From contig NZ_JACIFD010000005.1 in NCBI RefSeq assembly GCF_014197205.1, forward strand, positions 62,001-126,000: DNA of 64,000 nucleotides, read 5' to 3'. Position numbers and translations under genes: made by a program. This document shows positions 54,590 to 64,000 of this stretch, in pieces (position 1 is the stretch's first letter; each line of letters starts with the position of its first letter). The notes below the pieces were generated by a model that was not told the origin of the DNA, searched no databases, and saw only the letters and a list, made by a program, of their open reading frames with translations. This DNA is from Canibacter oris (GTDB taxonomy: Bacteria; Actinomycetota; Actinomycetes; Actinomycetales; Microbacteriaceae).

Positions 54590-55402
54590 CTAAAACGCTT
54601 GCTGGTTTTCGGTTTGGTCGGTGAGCAGCTCTGGGCGCACTCGCTTGGTGCGGGCGATGCGCTGCTCATGGCGCCACTCAGCGATCTTTCTGTGATTCCC
54701 GCTTAACAATACCTCAGGCACAGCCCGGTCGCGCCACACCGCCGGCTGGGTGTAGCTCGGATACTCCAGCAGCCCGTCTTCGTGCGACTCTTCTACCAGG
54801 CTTTCCGGGTTGCCGACCATGCCGGGCAAAAGCCGCGCAATCGCCTCAATCATCGCGATCGTGGCAACCTCACCGCCGTTCAAAACATAGTCGCCGATGC
54901 TAATCAGTTTGACACGGGCACGCTGCTCATACTCGTCAAACACTCGCTGGTCGATGCCCTCATAACGCCCGCACCCAAAAATTAGGTGTTTTTCGGTGGC
55001 GAGCTCCCGCGCCATTTGCTGGTTAAAAACTTCGCCCGCGGGTGACGGAAAAATCAGCAGTGGCCCGGTCGCCGCGCTCTCGGCGCTGCCCACTGCGCAC
55101 TCTGCGTCTCCAGTGCTCTCGGCCACGCTTGCGCCGGCGTTTGCCGTGGCTGCGTTACCGCCCACGCAGGGGCTCGCGGCTAGGAGCTGATCCAGCATCA
55201 CACCCCACGGTTCTGGCTTCATCACCATCCCGGCGCCACCACCAGCGGGAGTGCCGTCTACGGTGCGGTGTTTGTCTGTGGTGACGTCGCGCAAATCATG
55301 CACGCCAACTTCAAGCAGGCCACGATTACGCGCTTTGCCCAAGAGTGAGAGACCCAGAACTTCAAAGTACGCAGGAAAAATTGAAACAATATCAATTTTC
55401 AT
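54590..55402 (-). CDS. trmD: tRNA (guanine37-N1) methyltransferase
   Basis: This protein of about 270 residues methylates G37 of tRNAs reading CNN codons and prevents frameshifting. It has the start [30 protein letters not shown], and the trefoil-knot SAM site ([27 protein letters not shown]). An unusual Ala/Gly/Ser-rich insertion of about 40 residues follows LLAASP, before [13 protein letters not shown] at 55411 overlapping the rimM stop would add MIH; the ATG at 55402 is preferred. It closes the rpsP-KH-rimM-trmD operon. Confidence 0.96.
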   Translation of the reverse strand: MKIDIVSIFPAYFEVLGLSLLGKARNRGLLEVGVHDLRDVTTDKHRTVDGTPAGGGAGMVMKPEPWGVMLDQLLAASPCVGGNAATANAGASVAESTGDAECAVGSAESAATGPLLIFPSPAGEVFNQQMARELATEKHLIFGCGRYEGIDQRVFDEYEQRARVKLISIGDYVLNGGEVATIAMIEAIARLLPGMVGNPESLVEESHEDGLLEYPSYTQPAVWRDRAVPEVLLSGNHRKIAEWRHEQRIARTKRVRPELLTDQTENQQAF

Positions 55403-55407
55403 GTGAA

Positions 55408-56088
55408 TCACGCCTTATTGTCGCGCGGTAAGTTCGGCGCCGCGGCATTTTCCCCTGCTTGCCCCGCAGCAGAATCGCCCGCCGCGGTGTCCTTAGCGGC
55501 AACCACAATTTCAGCTTCCGCATCGTTAAAAAGCCCCGCGGGCGGGGTGACCAGAATGTATCCGGCGACAACATTCACCTCTGGCACAATCTGCTGCACC
55601 AGCGGCACCATCACAGTGCCTGTTTTAGTCGCAACCACGAGCAAGTCCTGTGCGGGAAGATGCTCCACCCGCTCCACCGTGCCCAGCACGACACTACCCT
55701 CACGCACCTCTAAGCCCACCAGGTCGTGATCGTACCAGGCGTCATCTTCTTGCCCGGCGGCAACCGCGGCTTCATCGATCCACAAAATTGCCCGCACGAT
55801 GGATTCAGCGACGGTGCGCGTTAAAATCTCTTTGAAAAAGCCTACCGGCCGGCCATTAAACCAGCGCAGCTCCTTCAGGGTTACGGTTTTATTGAACCAT
55901 GAACTGTCGTGCGGCACCTGCAGATGAAACACTGCCCCAGGCACGAAGCGCAGTTCCGGATTATCAGTGTAGAGCTCTAGTTTAAGGCCGCCTTTGAGCC
56001 CGTGCGGTTTGGTCATACGACCAACGCGCAGACCCCCCTGCCCTACTGCGGGACGAGGAGCCTGCGCGCGGTTTTGCTGTGAAGACAT
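55408..56088 (-). CDS. rimM: Ribosome maturation factor RimM
   Basis: This 226-residue protein assists 30S head assembly by binding S19. It has the N-terminal RimM barrel ([26 protein letters not shown]) and the PRC-barrel part ([38 protein letters not shown]). The C-terminal tail beyond PPAGLFND is Ala-rich and variable. It is coupled to the KH gene by a shared base and to trmD by a close or overlapping start. Confidence 0.96.
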   Translation of the reverse strand: MSSQQNRAQAPRPAVGQGGLRVGRMTKPHGLKGGLKLELYTDNPELRFVPGAVFHLQVPHDSSWFNKTVTLKELRWFNGRPVGFFKEILTRTVAESIVRAILWIDEAAVAAGQEDDAWYDHDLVGLEVREGSVVLGTVERVEHLPAQDLLVVATKTGTVMVPLVQQIVPEVNVVAGYILVTPPAGLFNDAEAEIVVAAKDTAAGDSAAGQAGENAAAPNLPRDNKA

Positions 56089-56363
56089 CAGTTAGCAGTC
56101 TCGTCTGCTATATCTGCGTCGGCGGTGTCGATGATGTCGATCCGCACCCGCTCGCCCTGAGCAAGCGCACCGATTACTGTGCGCAGCGCCTGCACGGTGC
56201 GACCACTACGGCCGATAACCCGCCCAAGATCAACGGGGTTTACCCGCACCTCAAGCGTTTCGCCGCGAGAGCCGCTAACAACGTCGATGCGCACATCATC
56301 CGGGTTGTCTACAATACCAGACACCAGGTGATGCAATGCTTCTGCCAGGGTTGACTGCGTCAT
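56088..56363 (-). CDS. khpA: KH-domain RNA-binding protein (KhpA type)
   Basis: This 91-residue protein has a single KH domain with the GRVIGRSGRTVQALRTVI loop (the GxxG of the family). KhpA-type proteins pair with KhpB in RNA regulation. It occupies the conserved position between rpsP and rimM, starting six bases after rpsP. Confidence 0.94.
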   Translation of the reverse strand: MTQSTLAEALHHLVSGIVDNPDDVRIDVVSGSRGETLEVRVNPVDLGRVIGRSGRTVQALRTVIGALAQGERVRIDIIDTADADIADETAN

Positions 56364-56368
56364 GCTAT

Positions 56369-56797
56369 TTATGCCTCTTCTGCTGGAGTTTCTGCCTCAG
56401 CAGCATCTTCCGCAGGAGCTTCAGCAGGTGCCTCCGCAGCTGGCTTCTCAGCCTTTGGCTTGATAACAGACTTCTTAGCCTCGTCAGCTACGAAAGCAGC
56501 TTTTGCCTCTACCGGCTTCACAACTGACTCAGTGTTGCCCTCGCCGGTGTGCTTGCCCCAGTCACCGGTGAGCTTCAGCAGCACCTTCACCTGGTCGGTT
56601 GGCTGTGCGCCAACGCTCAGCCAGTACTGTGCCCGCTCTGAGTTAATCTCGATGAATGATGGGTTCTCAGTTGGGTGGTACTTACCGATCTCTTCGATAA
56701 CGCGACCGTCACGCTTGGTGCGTGAGTCAGCGACTACAACACGGTAAAACGGTGCACGGATTTTACCCATGCGCTTGAGGCGAATTTTTACTGCCAC
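56369..56797 (-). CDS. rpsP: 30S ribosomal protein S16
   Basis: This 142-residue protein starts [31 protein letters not shown], the S16 signature, followed by [17 protein letters not shown]. The C-terminal third is an Ala/Glu/Lys extension typical of actinobacterial S16. It heads the rpsP-khpA-rimM-trmD operon, with AAGGAG ahead of the start and a leader hairpin upstream. Confidence 0.98.
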   Translation of the reverse strand: MAVKIRLKRMGKIRAPFYRVVVADSRTKRDGRVIEEIGKYHPTENPSFIEINSERAQYWLSVGAQPTDQVKVLLKLTGDWGKHTGEGNTESVVKPVEAKAAFVADEAKKSVIKPKAEKPAAEAPAEAPAEDAAEAETPAEEA

Positions 56798-56822
56798 TTA
56801 ATACTCCTTGTTAAGCCCTCTA

Positions 56823-56870
56823 CGGGTCGAACGAGCCTAAAGCTCTTCTCTTGACGAGCCGTTTGACCCG
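56823..56870 (-). promoter_or_regulatory. Long-range hairpin in the rpsP leader
   Basis: CGGGTCGAACG (56823-56833) and CGTTTGACCCG (56860-56870) can form an 11-base stem with one wobble, 26 bases upstream of rpsP. No T run follows. It may be a leader structure for autogenous control or mRNA processing. Confidence 0.4.
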
Positions 56871-57074
56871 CACATAGCAATTCTGCCACACCTAAACGCT
56901 AAAAGCAATTTTTGCTGCGACCAGGGATTTTATGTTTCCGAAAAGAATATTTCAAGGTATTGCAAATTTTATTTCCGTTTCACAGCATAACGCTCTATAG
57001 TGGTTTTAACTTCCCAATGCAGGTTGAATGCGCCATCACAGCTGTTCTCCCTGCCAGAGAGAACGGGAGCGCCC

Positions 57075-58241
57075 ATGCGTCTCACATTTGCCAAATCACC
57101 CGCCGCAACCCTCGGCATTGAGTGGGAGCTTGCTTTAACTAATAAAGATACTGGCGAGCTCAGCAATTGTGCTCCGGAAATAATCGCTGACCTAAAAAAA
57201 CTTAGCCCCAGGCAACTTGCTGCCCGTCCAACAGCTGAACTACTGCAAAACACGGTAGAGCTAGTATCATCGCCGCATCAAACTGTGCCTGCCGCAATTG
57301 CCGAAATGCAAGAGCTCGCAGCACTCCTAGTGCAGGTTGCGGATGCGCATAACGTAGCCCCTATTGGAGCAGGCGGGCATCCTTTTGCCACCTGGGAGCA
57401 GCAGCTTGCAACCGACACTGCCCGCTACCGGGAATTTATGCATAATTATGGCTGGTGGGGCCGGAACATGCTTATTTGGGGGATCCACACACACATTGGA
57501 ATAGCTGATCAAAACCTTGCTATTCCAACCTTAAATAAGCTTTTAAACTACCAACCCCACTTAATTGCGCTCGCCGCTTCTAGCCCGTTCTGGCTCAGCG
57601 ATGACACCAGTTACGCTTCTAACCGCACTATGCTCTTTCAGCAGCTACCCAGTGCCGGGCTGCCGCCAGAGATTGCAACCTGGGAAGATTTCGAAGCAGC
57701 AATTGCAGATTTACAACGCTACGGCATCATTACTGAAGTGAATGAGGCCCGCTGGGATATTCGGCCCGCACCACAGTGGGGCACACTAGAATTGCGTGCC
57801 TGCGACAGCGTTTCTGATTTAGAAACACTCGGTGCTATTTCTGCGCTGTCACAATGTTTAACAGCCGAAGCCGCATCACAAAAGCACACCCCGCCTGAGC
57901 AAATGCCCTTGCCACGAATCATCTGCGCCGAAAACAAATGGCGCGCTTCTCGCTACGGATTTGCAGCAGAGATAATCACCAATTCACAGGGTGCAACCGC
58001 CCAATTGGGTGCTCACTTAGCAGCTACCTGCGAGAGACTACTTCCCTTCGCTGCAGATTTAGGATGCACTAAGGAGTTGGAGTATGCTCGCAGCCGTGCT
58101 CTCAACGGCGCCAACAGCAGCACCGAACAGCTTGCTTGCTACAATAGGCAACTCCAACAGGGCAATGACAAACACGCCGCATTGCAAGAAGTTGTGCGCT
58201 TTCTGCAGCGAGATTTCCGGGAATCTGTTAGCCGAGCTTAA
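57075..58241 (+). CDS. Carboxylate-amine ligase / YbdK-type glutamate-cysteine ligase family
   Basis: This protein of about 388 residues belongs to the GCS2 family (YbdK, EgtA-related), ATP-dependent ligases acting on glutamate or similar acids. Marks are TLGIEWELAL at the N-terminus, ELLQNTVELVSSP, GGHPFATW, LIWGIHTHIGI, and PAPQWGTLELRACD. E. coli YbdK has weak glutamate-cysteine ligase activity; the product here is unknown. The ATG at 57075 with GGGAG ahead is chosen. It lies on the plus strand inside an otherwise minus-strand translation cluster and overlaps the 3' end of ffh by 14 bases. Confidence 0.92.
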   Translation: MRLTFAKSPAATLGIEWELALTNKDTGELSNCAPEIIADLKKLSPRQLAARPTAELLQNTVELVSSPHQTVPAAIAEMQELAALLVQVADAHNVAPIGAGGHPFATWEQQLATDTARYREFMHNYGWWGRNMLIWGIHTHIGIADQNLAIPTLNKLLNYQPHLIALAASSPFWLSDDTSYASNRTMLFQQLPSAGLPPEIATWEDFEAAIADLQRYGIITEVNEARWDIRPAPQWGTLELRACDSVSDLETLGAISALSQCLTAEAASQKHTPPEQMPLPRIICAENKWRASRYGFAAEIITNSQGATAQLGAHLAATCERLLPFAADLGCTKELEYARSRALNGANSSTEQLACYNRQLQQGNDKHAALQEVVRFLQRDFRESVSRA

Positions 58242-59805
58242 CCTGCTTCAAAAGCTCTTGCATCTGCTTCATATCTGCTGCCTGATTTGCTGAAGTGCCT
58301 CCCATCGCTGCTGCTCCAAATCCTGCACCTGCCGGTTGACTAGCTGCAGCTTGGGAAGCACCCAGTGCACGCTTCGCAGGGTTACCGCTTTTACGTGCAC
58401 CTTTCTTCTTTCCTTGCTGCGCCTGCTTCTTCCGTCCTCCGTGCATACCTGGCATACCAGCCATCGCACCGTTTGGAATGCCGGGCAACTGCGGCATCCC
58501 ACCGCGCGCAACAGTACGCATCATCTTAGCTGCCTGCTCAAACTGTTTCACCAGCATATTCACATCGGTCACGGTCATGCCGCTACCCTTCGCGATACGC
58601 AGTCGCCGCGACCCGTTCAAAATCTTCGGGTTGGCGCGCTCCGCCGGGGTCATTGACTGAATAATTGCCTCAGTGTGCAAAATCTTGCGCTCGTCAAAGC
58701 TGTCGAGCTGCTCTTTCATCTTGCCCATGCCCGGCAGCATACCAATCATCTTCTTGATTGATCCCTGCCCGCGCAATTGCTGCATCTGCTTCAGGAAGTC
58801 GTCGAGCGTAAACTCGTCTTTCGCGATTTTTTCGGCTGTTTTGCGCGCTTCTTCCTCATCGAAAACAGCCTGTGCCTGTTCAATCAGGGTAAGCACGTCA
58901 CCAAGATCGAGGATCCGGCTAGCCATCCGGTCAGGGTGGAAAATCTCGAAATCATCGAGTGTTTCACCGGTTGAGGCAAACAAAATTGGCTTGCCGGTAA
59001 CACCGCGGATAGACAGCGCCGCGCCGCCGCGCGCATCGCCGTCAAGCTTTGTCAGTACGACACCAGTAAAATCAACGCCTTGCTGGAAGGCCTGCGCAGT
59101 TGCAACCGCGTCCTGACCGATCATGGAGTCGATAACAAACAGCACCTCGTCAGGATCGGTGGCGCGACGAATATCAGCCGCCTGCTGCATTAGCTCAGCG
59201 TCTACACCGAGGCGACCAGCGGTGTCAATAATCACAAAGTCATAGTGCTTTTCGCGGGCGTGCGCCACACCGGAGGTTGCAACGCGTATCGGATCACCGA
59301 CGCCGTTGCCTGGCTCCGGCGCGTAGATTGCGACGCCGGCCTGATCCGCCACAACACCCAATTGGGTTACCGCGTTCGGACGCTGCAGATCGCAGGCAAC
59401 CAACAGCGGCGTGTGGCCCTCTTTTTTAAGCCATTTCGCGAGCTTACCGGCGAGGGTGGTTTTACCCGCACCCTGCAGACCCGCAAGCATAATCACGGTT
59501 GGCGGCTGTTTCGCAAACTGCAGCCTGCGCTGCTGTCCGCCGAGCACCTCAATCAGCTCTTCATTAACGATTTTGACAACCTGCTGCGCCGGGTTTAGCG
59601 CTGCGTTAACCTCGTCTCCCAGGGCACGCTCCCGCACCTTCGCGGTAAAGTCTTTAACGACCTCTAACGCCACGTCAGCTTCAAGCAGGGCGCGACGAAT
59701 TTCCCGCACGGTGCCATCAATATCGCTGGCACTCAGTTTACCCTTGGTGCGCAGCTTAGAAAAAGTCTCGAGCAGACGCTCTGATAGTGATCCAAATGTA
59801 GCCAT
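58228..59805 (-). CDS. ffh: Signal recognition particle protein Ffh (SRP54)
   Basis: This 525-residue SRP GTPase binds signal peptides and 4.5S RNA. The N domain is followed by the G domain with GLQGAGKTTLAGKLA, DTAGRLG, and TKLDGDARGG. The M domain has the RNA-binding ILNGSRRLRIAKGSGM and a Met/Gly/Ala/Gln-rich tail. It functions with FtsY encoded 3 kb upstream. Confidence 0.98.
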   Translation of the reverse strand: MATFGSLSERLLETFSKLRTKGKLSASDIDGTVREIRRALLEADVALEVVKDFTAKVRERALGDEVNAALNPAQQVVKIVNEELIEVLGGQQRRLQFAKQPPTVIMLAGLQGAGKTTLAGKLAKWLKKEGHTPLLVACDLQRPNAVTQLGVVADQAGVAIYAPEPGNGVGDPIRVATSGVAHAREKHYDFVIIDTAGRLGVDAELMQQAADIRRATDPDEVLFVIDSMIGQDAVATAQAFQQGVDFTGVVLTKLDGDARGGAALSIRGVTGKPILFASTGETLDDFEIFHPDRMASRILDLGDVLTLIEQAQAVFDEEEARKTAEKIAKDEFTLDDFLKQMQQLRGQGSIKKMIGMLPGMGKMKEQLDSFDERKILHTEAIIQSMTPAERANPKILNGSRRLRIAKGSGMTVTDVNMLVKQFEQAAKMMRTVARGGMPQLPGIPNGAMAGMPGMHGGRKKQAQQGKKKGARKSGNPAKRALGASQAAASQPAGAGFGAAAMGGTSANQAADMKQMQELLKQVKLG

Positions 59806-59846
59806 AACCCTTTTATTTTAATACCACTGACCTTAAAACGCACTTT

Positions 59847-59876
59847 TATCTACCCGCCCGGCACCCGTTACTACAA
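59847..59876 (-). promoter_or_regulatory. Promoter of ffh
   Basis: On the minus strand TTGTAG (59876-59871) and TAGATA (59852-59847) are 18 bases apart, about 42 bases upstream of the start and directly behind the terminator of the ABC operon. Confidence 0.45.
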
Positions 59877-59879
59877 AGC

Positions 59880-59907
59880 AGGGCGGTGCTCCGAGGAGCA
59901 CCGCCCT
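59880..59907 (-). terminator. Terminator of the amino-acid ABC operon
   Basis: AGGGCGGTGCTCC (59880-59892) and GGAGCACCGCCCT (59895-59907) form a perfect 13-base stem. It lies 32 bases after the ATPase gene stop on the minus strand. The following T run is weak (GCTTTGT), but the stem is very stable. Confidence 0.8.
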
Positions 59908-59939
59908 TAGCTGCGGGATTAACCGGTGGTGGTTACTTA

Positions 59940-60713
59940 TTACAGCACCTTTGAGAGGAACGCTTTGGTGCGCTCCCGCTGTGGGTTGCTAAGCACCTCA
60001 CGGGGGTCGCCGGCTTCCACAACCACACCGCCGTCCATAAAGACGAGGGTGTCTGCTACCTCGCGGGCGAAGCCCATTTCATGGGTTACCACCAGCATGG
60101 TCATGCCAGCTTCTGCCAGGCCCTTCATCACGTCGAGCACCTCACCCACGAGCTCTGGATCAAGCGCGCTAGTTGGCTCATCAAAGAGCATCAGCTTTGG
60201 TTCCATCGCGAGCGCGCGGGCAATTGCCACACGCTGCTGCTGCCCACCCGAAAGGTGTGCCGGATAGTAGTCGAAGCGTTCAGCCAGACCGACTCGCGCG
60301 AGCAAATCCATCGCCTGAGTCTGCAGCGCCGCCTTATCTTTCTTTTTGTGCAGCAACGGCGCAGCCATCACGTTCTCCAGCGCAGTCATGTGCGGGAACA
60401 GGTTGAACTTCTGGAACACCATGCCGATGTCGCGGCGCTGATGCGCTGCTTCACGCTCGTTAAGCTCATACAGTTTACCGTTTTCTTCACGGTAGCCGAC
60501 CAGCTCGCCATCAACGTAGAGACGCCCCGCGTTGATGGTTTCAAGGTGGTTAATGCAGCGCAAGAAGGTGGATTTTCCGGACCCTGAAGGACCCACGAGG
60601 CACAGCACCTCGCCCTGTGCAACCTCGAGAGAGATTGACTTCAGCACCTGGTTTGAGCCGTATGATTTAGAAACAGCTTCTGCCTTCACCATTGGTGTTT
60701 TAGCTGTGCTCAT
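59940..60713 (-). CDS. Polar amino-acid ABC transporter ATP-binding protein
   Basis: This 257-residue ATPase is of the GlnQ/HisP type. It has Walker [10 protein letters not shown], the Q-loop [13 protein letters not shown], signature LSGGQQQR, and Walker [15 protein letters not shown], followed by the H-loop VVTHEMGFA. Its start overlaps the permease stop (ATGA). Confidence 0.97.
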   Translation of the reverse strand: MSTAKTPMVKAEAVSKSYGSNQVLKSISLEVAQGEVLCLVGPSGSGKSTFLRCINHLETINAGRLYVDGELVGYREENGKLYELNEREAAHQRRDIGMVFQKFNLFPHMTALENVMAAPLLHKKKDKAALQTQAMDLLARVGLAERFDYYPAHLSGGQQQRVAIARALAMEPKLMLFDEPTSALDPELVGEVLDVMKGLAEAGMTMLVVTHEMGFAREVADTLVFMDGGVVVEAGDPREVLSNPQRERTKAFLSKVL

Positions 60714-61732
60714 TGCTTCCCCTCCTGCCGCGGCGGTGTTTGCGAGGCTGCCGCATTGTCAGCTGCAGCCAGCATTGCGTGATCCTCGGCTGTACCAATC
60801 ACTGAGATGGCGCCGGTTTCCACGGTTGGCTTCTGCACCTGTGGGCGCTCGCCCACACCCTTTGCGAAGTGGCGCTCTAGGTAGTACTGGCCAACCATCA
60901 GGATAGAGGTCACCAGCAAGTACCACAGAGAAGCCACAATCAGCAGTGGTACTGGCTTGTAGTTCACCGCTGAAATGTCACGTGCCCGTGAGTAGAGATC
61001 GAGGGTGAATGGCACAGCTACCACCAGCGAGGTGGTTTTCAGCATGGAGATCAGTTCGTTGCCAGTTGGAGGAATGATTACGCGCATTGCCTGCGGCAGC
61101 ACGATGCGTGACATGGTATGCCACCAGCCCAGACCGAGAGCAATCGCAGCCTCGTTCTGACCTTTGTCTACTGACATCAGACCAGCGCGTACGATTTCTG
61201 CCATGTAGGCTGCCTCATTGAGCGCCAGACCGATAACCGCGAGCACAAAGTAACTCAAGATATCTTTGGTGGTGATTTCAAACACCGCGTCAGTGAACGG
61301 AATACCCAGGGAAATGGTTTTGTAGATAACCGGAACCATACCCCACATAACCAACTGCACATACACCGGGGTGCCACGGAACAGCCACAGAAAAACCCAC
61401 GCAATAGAGCGCATCACGGGGTTTGGACTCATCCGCATCACGGCCATGGTGATGCCGAGCGCCACGCCAATGATCATGGCATAAACGGTCAGCTGGAGAG
61501 TGTAACCGATGCCGGAGAGAATCCGCACATCGAAAATGTATTTCGCGACGACATCCCAGCTGTAGACCGGGCGATTAAATGCCGCGTCGTACAGGAACAG
61601 GGCCACCGCGATGAGCACCACCGCAGCGAAAACGGTGCGCCACGGATGGCGGACCGGAATCGCCTTAATCGGCTCTGGCTCCGCATGCACTGCACTATGC
61701 GCAGCACCGCCAGCATGTTGTAGATGACTCAT
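60710..61732 (-). CDS. Amino-acid ABC transporter permease
   Basis: This 340-residue membrane protein is of the HisM/GlnP type. A charged N-terminus is followed by helices and the inner-membrane coupling loop with [31 protein letters not shown], the EAA motif. The C-terminal 60 residues are a hydrophilic extension. As the only permease in the operon it would act as a homodimer. Confidence 0.96.
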   Translation of the reverse strand: MSHLQHAGGAAHSAVHAEPEPIKAIPVRHPWRTVFAAVVLIAVALFLYDAAFNRPVYSWDVVAKYIFDVRILSGIGYTLQLTVYAMIIGVALGITMAVMRMSPNPVMRSIAWVFLWLFRGTPVYVQLVMWGMVPVIYKTISLGIPFTDAVFEITTKDILSYFVLAVIGLALNEAAYMAEIVRAGLMSVDKGQNEAAIALGLGWWHTMSRIVLPQAMRVIIPPTGNELISMLKTTSLVVAVPFTLDLYSRARDISAVNYKPVPLLIVASLWYLLVTSILMVGQYYLERHFAKGVGERPQVQKPTVETGAISVIGTAEDHAMLAAADNAAASQTPPRQEGKQ

Positions 61733-61755
61733 AATTTTGCTTCAACCTCGAATTT

Positions 61756-62643
61756 TTATGAGTTTCCAGCGTTGATGGTCGCTTCTTTCAGCGCACCTGA
61801 CTCCAGGCCAGCGCTCTTCAGAAGTTTCTCGTATGAGCCGTCATCCATCAGTGACTGCAGGGCTGCCTGCACAGCCTTGCCCACACCGCTGCCCTTCTGG
61901 AATGGGAAGCCGTATGGCGCAGCGTCGTAAAGCTTACCGATTGCTACCAGTTCACCCTCAGACTTCGCAATTGCGTCACCGGTAATTGGGGAATCAGCAG
62001 CCATCGCGTCAGCACGACCGTCGAGCAGCGCCTGGGTTGCCTCAGCCTGGGTTTCGAACTGCAGAATGTCGATTGCAGCTTTACCGGCATCCTCGCAAGC
62101 TTTGCTGCGCGCTGGAAGATCATCGGTGTGCTGGATAGTGCCTGACTGCACAGAAACCTTCATACCGCATGCGTTGTCTGGATCCACGGTTGAACCCTTT
62201 GGAGCTGCCCACGCAGTACCAGCCTGCAGGTAGTTCACGAAGTCAACAGTCTTCTGCCGCTCCAGGGTGTCGGTGAATGATGAAGAACCGAGGCTCAGCG
62301 CACCCTCTTCAACACGCGGCAGAATTGAGTCGAAGCTCATAATCTCCCACTCCACCTCAAGGCCCAGCTTCGCGCCGATCGCCTCTACCAGATCAACAGA
62401 CCAGCCAGCAGGCTGACCTGAGGCGTCTTTAAACTCGTTTGGTGGGTACTCAGCGTCGGTACCGACAACCAGCTTGCCAGCTTCTTTTACCTCTGCGGGC
62501 AGCAGCGCTACTGCCGCCTCGTCAACACCAGAAACCTCAACGCCAGAACCGCCTGCGGCTCCGTCGTCGTTCACACATCCGGTCAGCGCGAGAGCAGCTA
62601 CCGCCGCCATTGCTGGGAAGGTAAAGAGATTCTTCTTTTTCAT
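61756..62643 (-). CDS. Amino-acid ABC transporter substrate-binding lipoprotein
   Basis: This lipoprotein of about 295 residues has the signal MKKKNLFTFPAMAAVAALALTGCVNDDG with lipobox LTGC. The mature part has GKLVVGTDAEYPPNEFKD and WSVDLVEAIGAKLGLEVEWEIMSFDSILP, the SBP family 3 fold for polar amino acids such as glutamate, glutamine, arginine or cystine. A GTG nine bases upstream has a better-spaced AGAGGA and would add three residues. The longer open frame to 62790 is unlikely. It leads the operon SBP-permease-ATPase. Confidence 0.95.
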   Translation of the reverse strand: MKKKNLFTFPAMAAVAALALTGCVNDDGAAGGSGVEVSGVDEAAVALLPAEVKEAGKLVVGTDAEYPPNEFKDASGQPAGWSVDLVEAIGAKLGLEVEWEIMSFDSILPRVEEGALSLGSSSFTDTLERQKTVDFVNYLQAGTAWAAPKGSTVDPDNACGMKVSVQSGTIQHTDDLPARSKACEDAGKAAIDILQFETQAEATQALLDGRADAMAADSPITGDAIAKSEGELVAIGKLYDAAPYGFPFQKGSGVGKAVQAALQSLMDDGSYEKLLKSAGLESGALKEATINAGNS

Positions 62644-62671
62644 TGGAAACACCAATCCTCTTCGTTTGGTC

Positions 62672-62700
62672 AGCCTAATGACTGCCGATTGAGCAATCAA
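62672..62700 (-). promoter_or_regulatory. Promoter of the amino-acid ABC operon
   Basis: On the minus strand TTGATT (62700-62695) and TAGGCT (62677-62672) are 17 bases apart, about 30 bases before the start of the substrate-binding protein gene. Confidence 0.5.
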
Positions 62701-62844
62701 ACTAAAAATTAGCAGCGTGTCACAGTGATTGCAAGGACCAGGCGCAAATCGTAGTCTCGCCGTAACATTTAGCCTGGCAGGCAGTATCAACCCGCCAAAA
62801 AATAAAGCGACTGTTGTACTTTTCCAACAAAAAAAGGAGGGCGC

Positions 62845-63720
62845 CTAGTTCACCAGCTGCTGCGCAAACACGTGCGGCGTGAAACCAGTAAGGTCGTTAA
62901 TCTGCTCACCCTGCCCCACAAGTTTCACCGGCAGTTGTGTTTTCTCCTGCACGTTCAGCACAAAGCCGCCCTTTGCCGAGCCATCGAGTTTTGTCAGCAC
63001 CAGCCCGGTTACGCCGGCGTAATCAATAAACGCCTGTGCCTGCGACAACCCGTTTTGCCCGGTTGTCGCGTCAAGCACCAAAAGCACCTCTGACACTGGG
63101 GCCAGCTTCTCAACCACGCGCTTAATCTTGCTGAGCTCGTCCATCAGCCCGCCCTTAGTCTGCAGCCGCCCAGCGGTGTCAATAATGCACACATCATACT
63201 GCTCGTTAATTGCGCGCTGCACGGTCTGGTAAGCAACCGCCGCAGGATCCTGCCCCTCACGCTCCGGACGCACAATCGTGGCGCCGCCGCGCTCCGCCCA
63301 GGTCGCGAGCTGATCCACCGCCGCAGCCCTAAAGGTGTCAGCTGCGCCCACAATCACCCGCTTCTGGAAAGTGCCGAGATAGTTTGCAAACTTTCCAATA
63401 GTGGTGGTTTTACCAACGCCATTAACGCCCACAACCAGCACTACCGCGGGGCGGTCAGCCAGCTTCAAAGTCGCATCAAACTTCGCCAAACGGTCAGCCA
63501 GCACATCCCGCAACAGCTGCCGCAGCTCTTTCGCGTCAGTGATGTTGAAGCGCTCCACCTGGTCGCGCAGCTCAGTCAGCACCGCATCAGCAATATCGGG
63601 GCCGAAATCGGCAGTGATTAAAGCGGTCTCCAAATCGTCCCAGGTGTCGGCAGTGATCGGCTCACTGCGCTGAAACATATTTGAGAAAGCTTTCGAGAAT
63701 GACCAGCGCTTTTCAGACAT
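62845..63720 (-). CDS. ftsY: SRP receptor FtsY
   Basis: This 291-residue protein is the NG-domain-only form of the SRP receptor, without the long acidic A domain. It has GVNGVGKTTTIGKFA, DTAGRLQTKGGLMDELSK and TKLDGSAKGG, and ends with GEQINDLTGFTPHVFAQQL. A T run (TTTTTTTG) lies right after the stop on the minus strand, but I see no convincing hairpin before it. It follows smc as in most actinobacteria. Confidence 0.98.
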   Translation of the reverse strand: MSEKRWSFSKAFSNMFQRSEPITADTWDDLETALITADFGPDIADAVLTELRDQVERFNITDAKELRQLLRDVLADRLAKFDATLKLADRPAVVLVVGVNGVGKTTTIGKFANYLGTFQKRVIVGAADTFRAAAVDQLATWAERGGATIVRPEREGQDPAAVAYQTVQRAINEQYDVCIIDTAGRLQTKGGLMDELSKIKRVVEKLAPVSEVLLVLDATTGQNGLSQAQAFIDYAGVTGLVLTKLDGSAKGGFVLNVQEKTQLPVKLVGQGEQINDLTGFTPHVFAQQLVN

Positions 63721-63772
63721 ACTCTTAGGATACCCTCAAAACACCGTGTGCTAGCTGGGCAATTTTTGCGGA

Positions 63773-63784
63773 GGTGGATCCACC
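63773..63784. repeat. Palindromic GGTGGATCCACC copy between smc and ftsY
   Basis: This 12-base palindrome lies in the 111-base gap between smc and ftsY and is followed by CGCCC, like the copies at 36480 and 39164. It is one of nine GGTGGATCC loci in the window. Confidence 0.6.
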
Positions 63785-63831
63785 CGCCCAAAACATGGCC
63801 GCGCCCGCTGCCGGGCGGCATCGTGGTCGCG

Positions 63832-64000
63832 CTAAACGTCGCTCAGCCGCTGCCCAATCACCGCACTCACGCCGTCGCCACGCATCGAAACCCCGTACAG
63901 CGCGTCGGCGATCTCCATAGTGCGTTTTTGGTGCGTAATCACAATCAATTGCGAGTGCTGTCGCAAGTCCTCAAAAGCGTTGAGCAGCCGCCCGAGGTTC
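63832..64000 (-). CDS. smc: Chromosome segregation protein SMC, C-terminal end (partial)
   Basis: The last 55 or so codons of a minus-strand gene that continues beyond the right edge. [34 protein letters not shown] is the H-loop region of the SMC ATPase head, followed by the variable tail VIGQRLSDV. The order smc-ftsY-ffh supports the call. Confidence 0.93.
   Translation of the reverse strand, partial: NLGRLLNAFEDLRQHSQLIVITHQKRTMEIADALYGVSMRGDGVSAVIGQRLSDV

Noticed and set aside
62820-62845. Intrinsic terminator after ftsY
   Set aside because: A T run is present, but the preceding bases do not form a convincing stem.

Overview
The window is 64 kb of moderately high-GC actinobacterial chromosome. 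Gene order (leuS-comEA-comEC-holA-rpsT-lepA-hemW-dnaJ-rsmE; rplY-pth-mfd-mazG-eno-divIC-DUF501; smc-ftsY-ffh-rpsP-KH-rimM-trmD), GTG/TTG starts and many 1-4 base stop/start overlaps point to Actinomycetota, most likely Micrococcales close to Microbacteriaceae. The genus cannot be fixed from the sequence. Large LAXTG-type surface proteins and an IgA-protease-like (M26) enzyme suggest life on animal mucosa; this is an inference.

Layout. 1-2.3 kb: a possible start of gltX, a fumarylacetoacetate-hydrolase-fold enzyme, ilvE and tRNA-Leu(UAG), all on the minus strand. 2.4-3.0 kb: a plus-strand ArsR-type regulator overlapping a histidine-rich 50-residue peptide, probably metal responsive. 3.1-21.7 kb: a long minus-strand housekeeping block covering translation (rsmE, lepA, rpsT, leuS), folding (dnaJ), heme-pathway chaperone (hemW), DNA uptake (comEA, comEC), replication (holA), mannose isomerase (manA), DUF1846 and NADH dehydrogenase (ndh). 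hrcA, usual between hemW and dnaJ, is missing.

21.7-24.8 kb: an AT-rich island with sdpC-sdpA-sdpB (a killing-factor precursor and two maturation proteins), followed by a GC-richer SdpI-type immunity gene. Directly behind it, in the same frame, lies a short remnant of a second SdpI motif. This is the most interesting system in the window.

24.8-39 kb: the ancestral order rplY-pth-mfd-mazG-eno-divIC-DUF501, interrupted by hisS and by a PTS-type dihydroxyacetone kinase operon (dhaK, dhaL, and a DhaM-HPr-EI fusion). 39.3-52 kb: a surface and secretion region with an LGFP-repeat/SGNH-hydrolase protein, a 2155-residue M26-like metalloprotease flanked by coiled coils, an amidase, and a beta-propeller/HtaA haem-binding-type protein. 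Two of these end in LAATG sorting signals, but no sortase is in the window. 52-54.6 kb: a DJ-1/PfpI pseudogene with an internal deletion, an FMN reductase and an MHS-type transporter. 54.6-64 kb: trmD-rimM-KH-rpsP, a YbdK-type ligase, ffh, an amino-acid ABC operon, ftsY and the C-terminal end of smc.

Two window-wide patterns stand out. The nonamer GGTGGATCC occurs at nine loci, sometimes inside larger palindromes. Several conserved proteins (TrmD, MazG, Mfd, ComEC, ComEA, the DhaM fusion, the amidase) carry Ala/Thr/Glu-rich low-complexity insertions.
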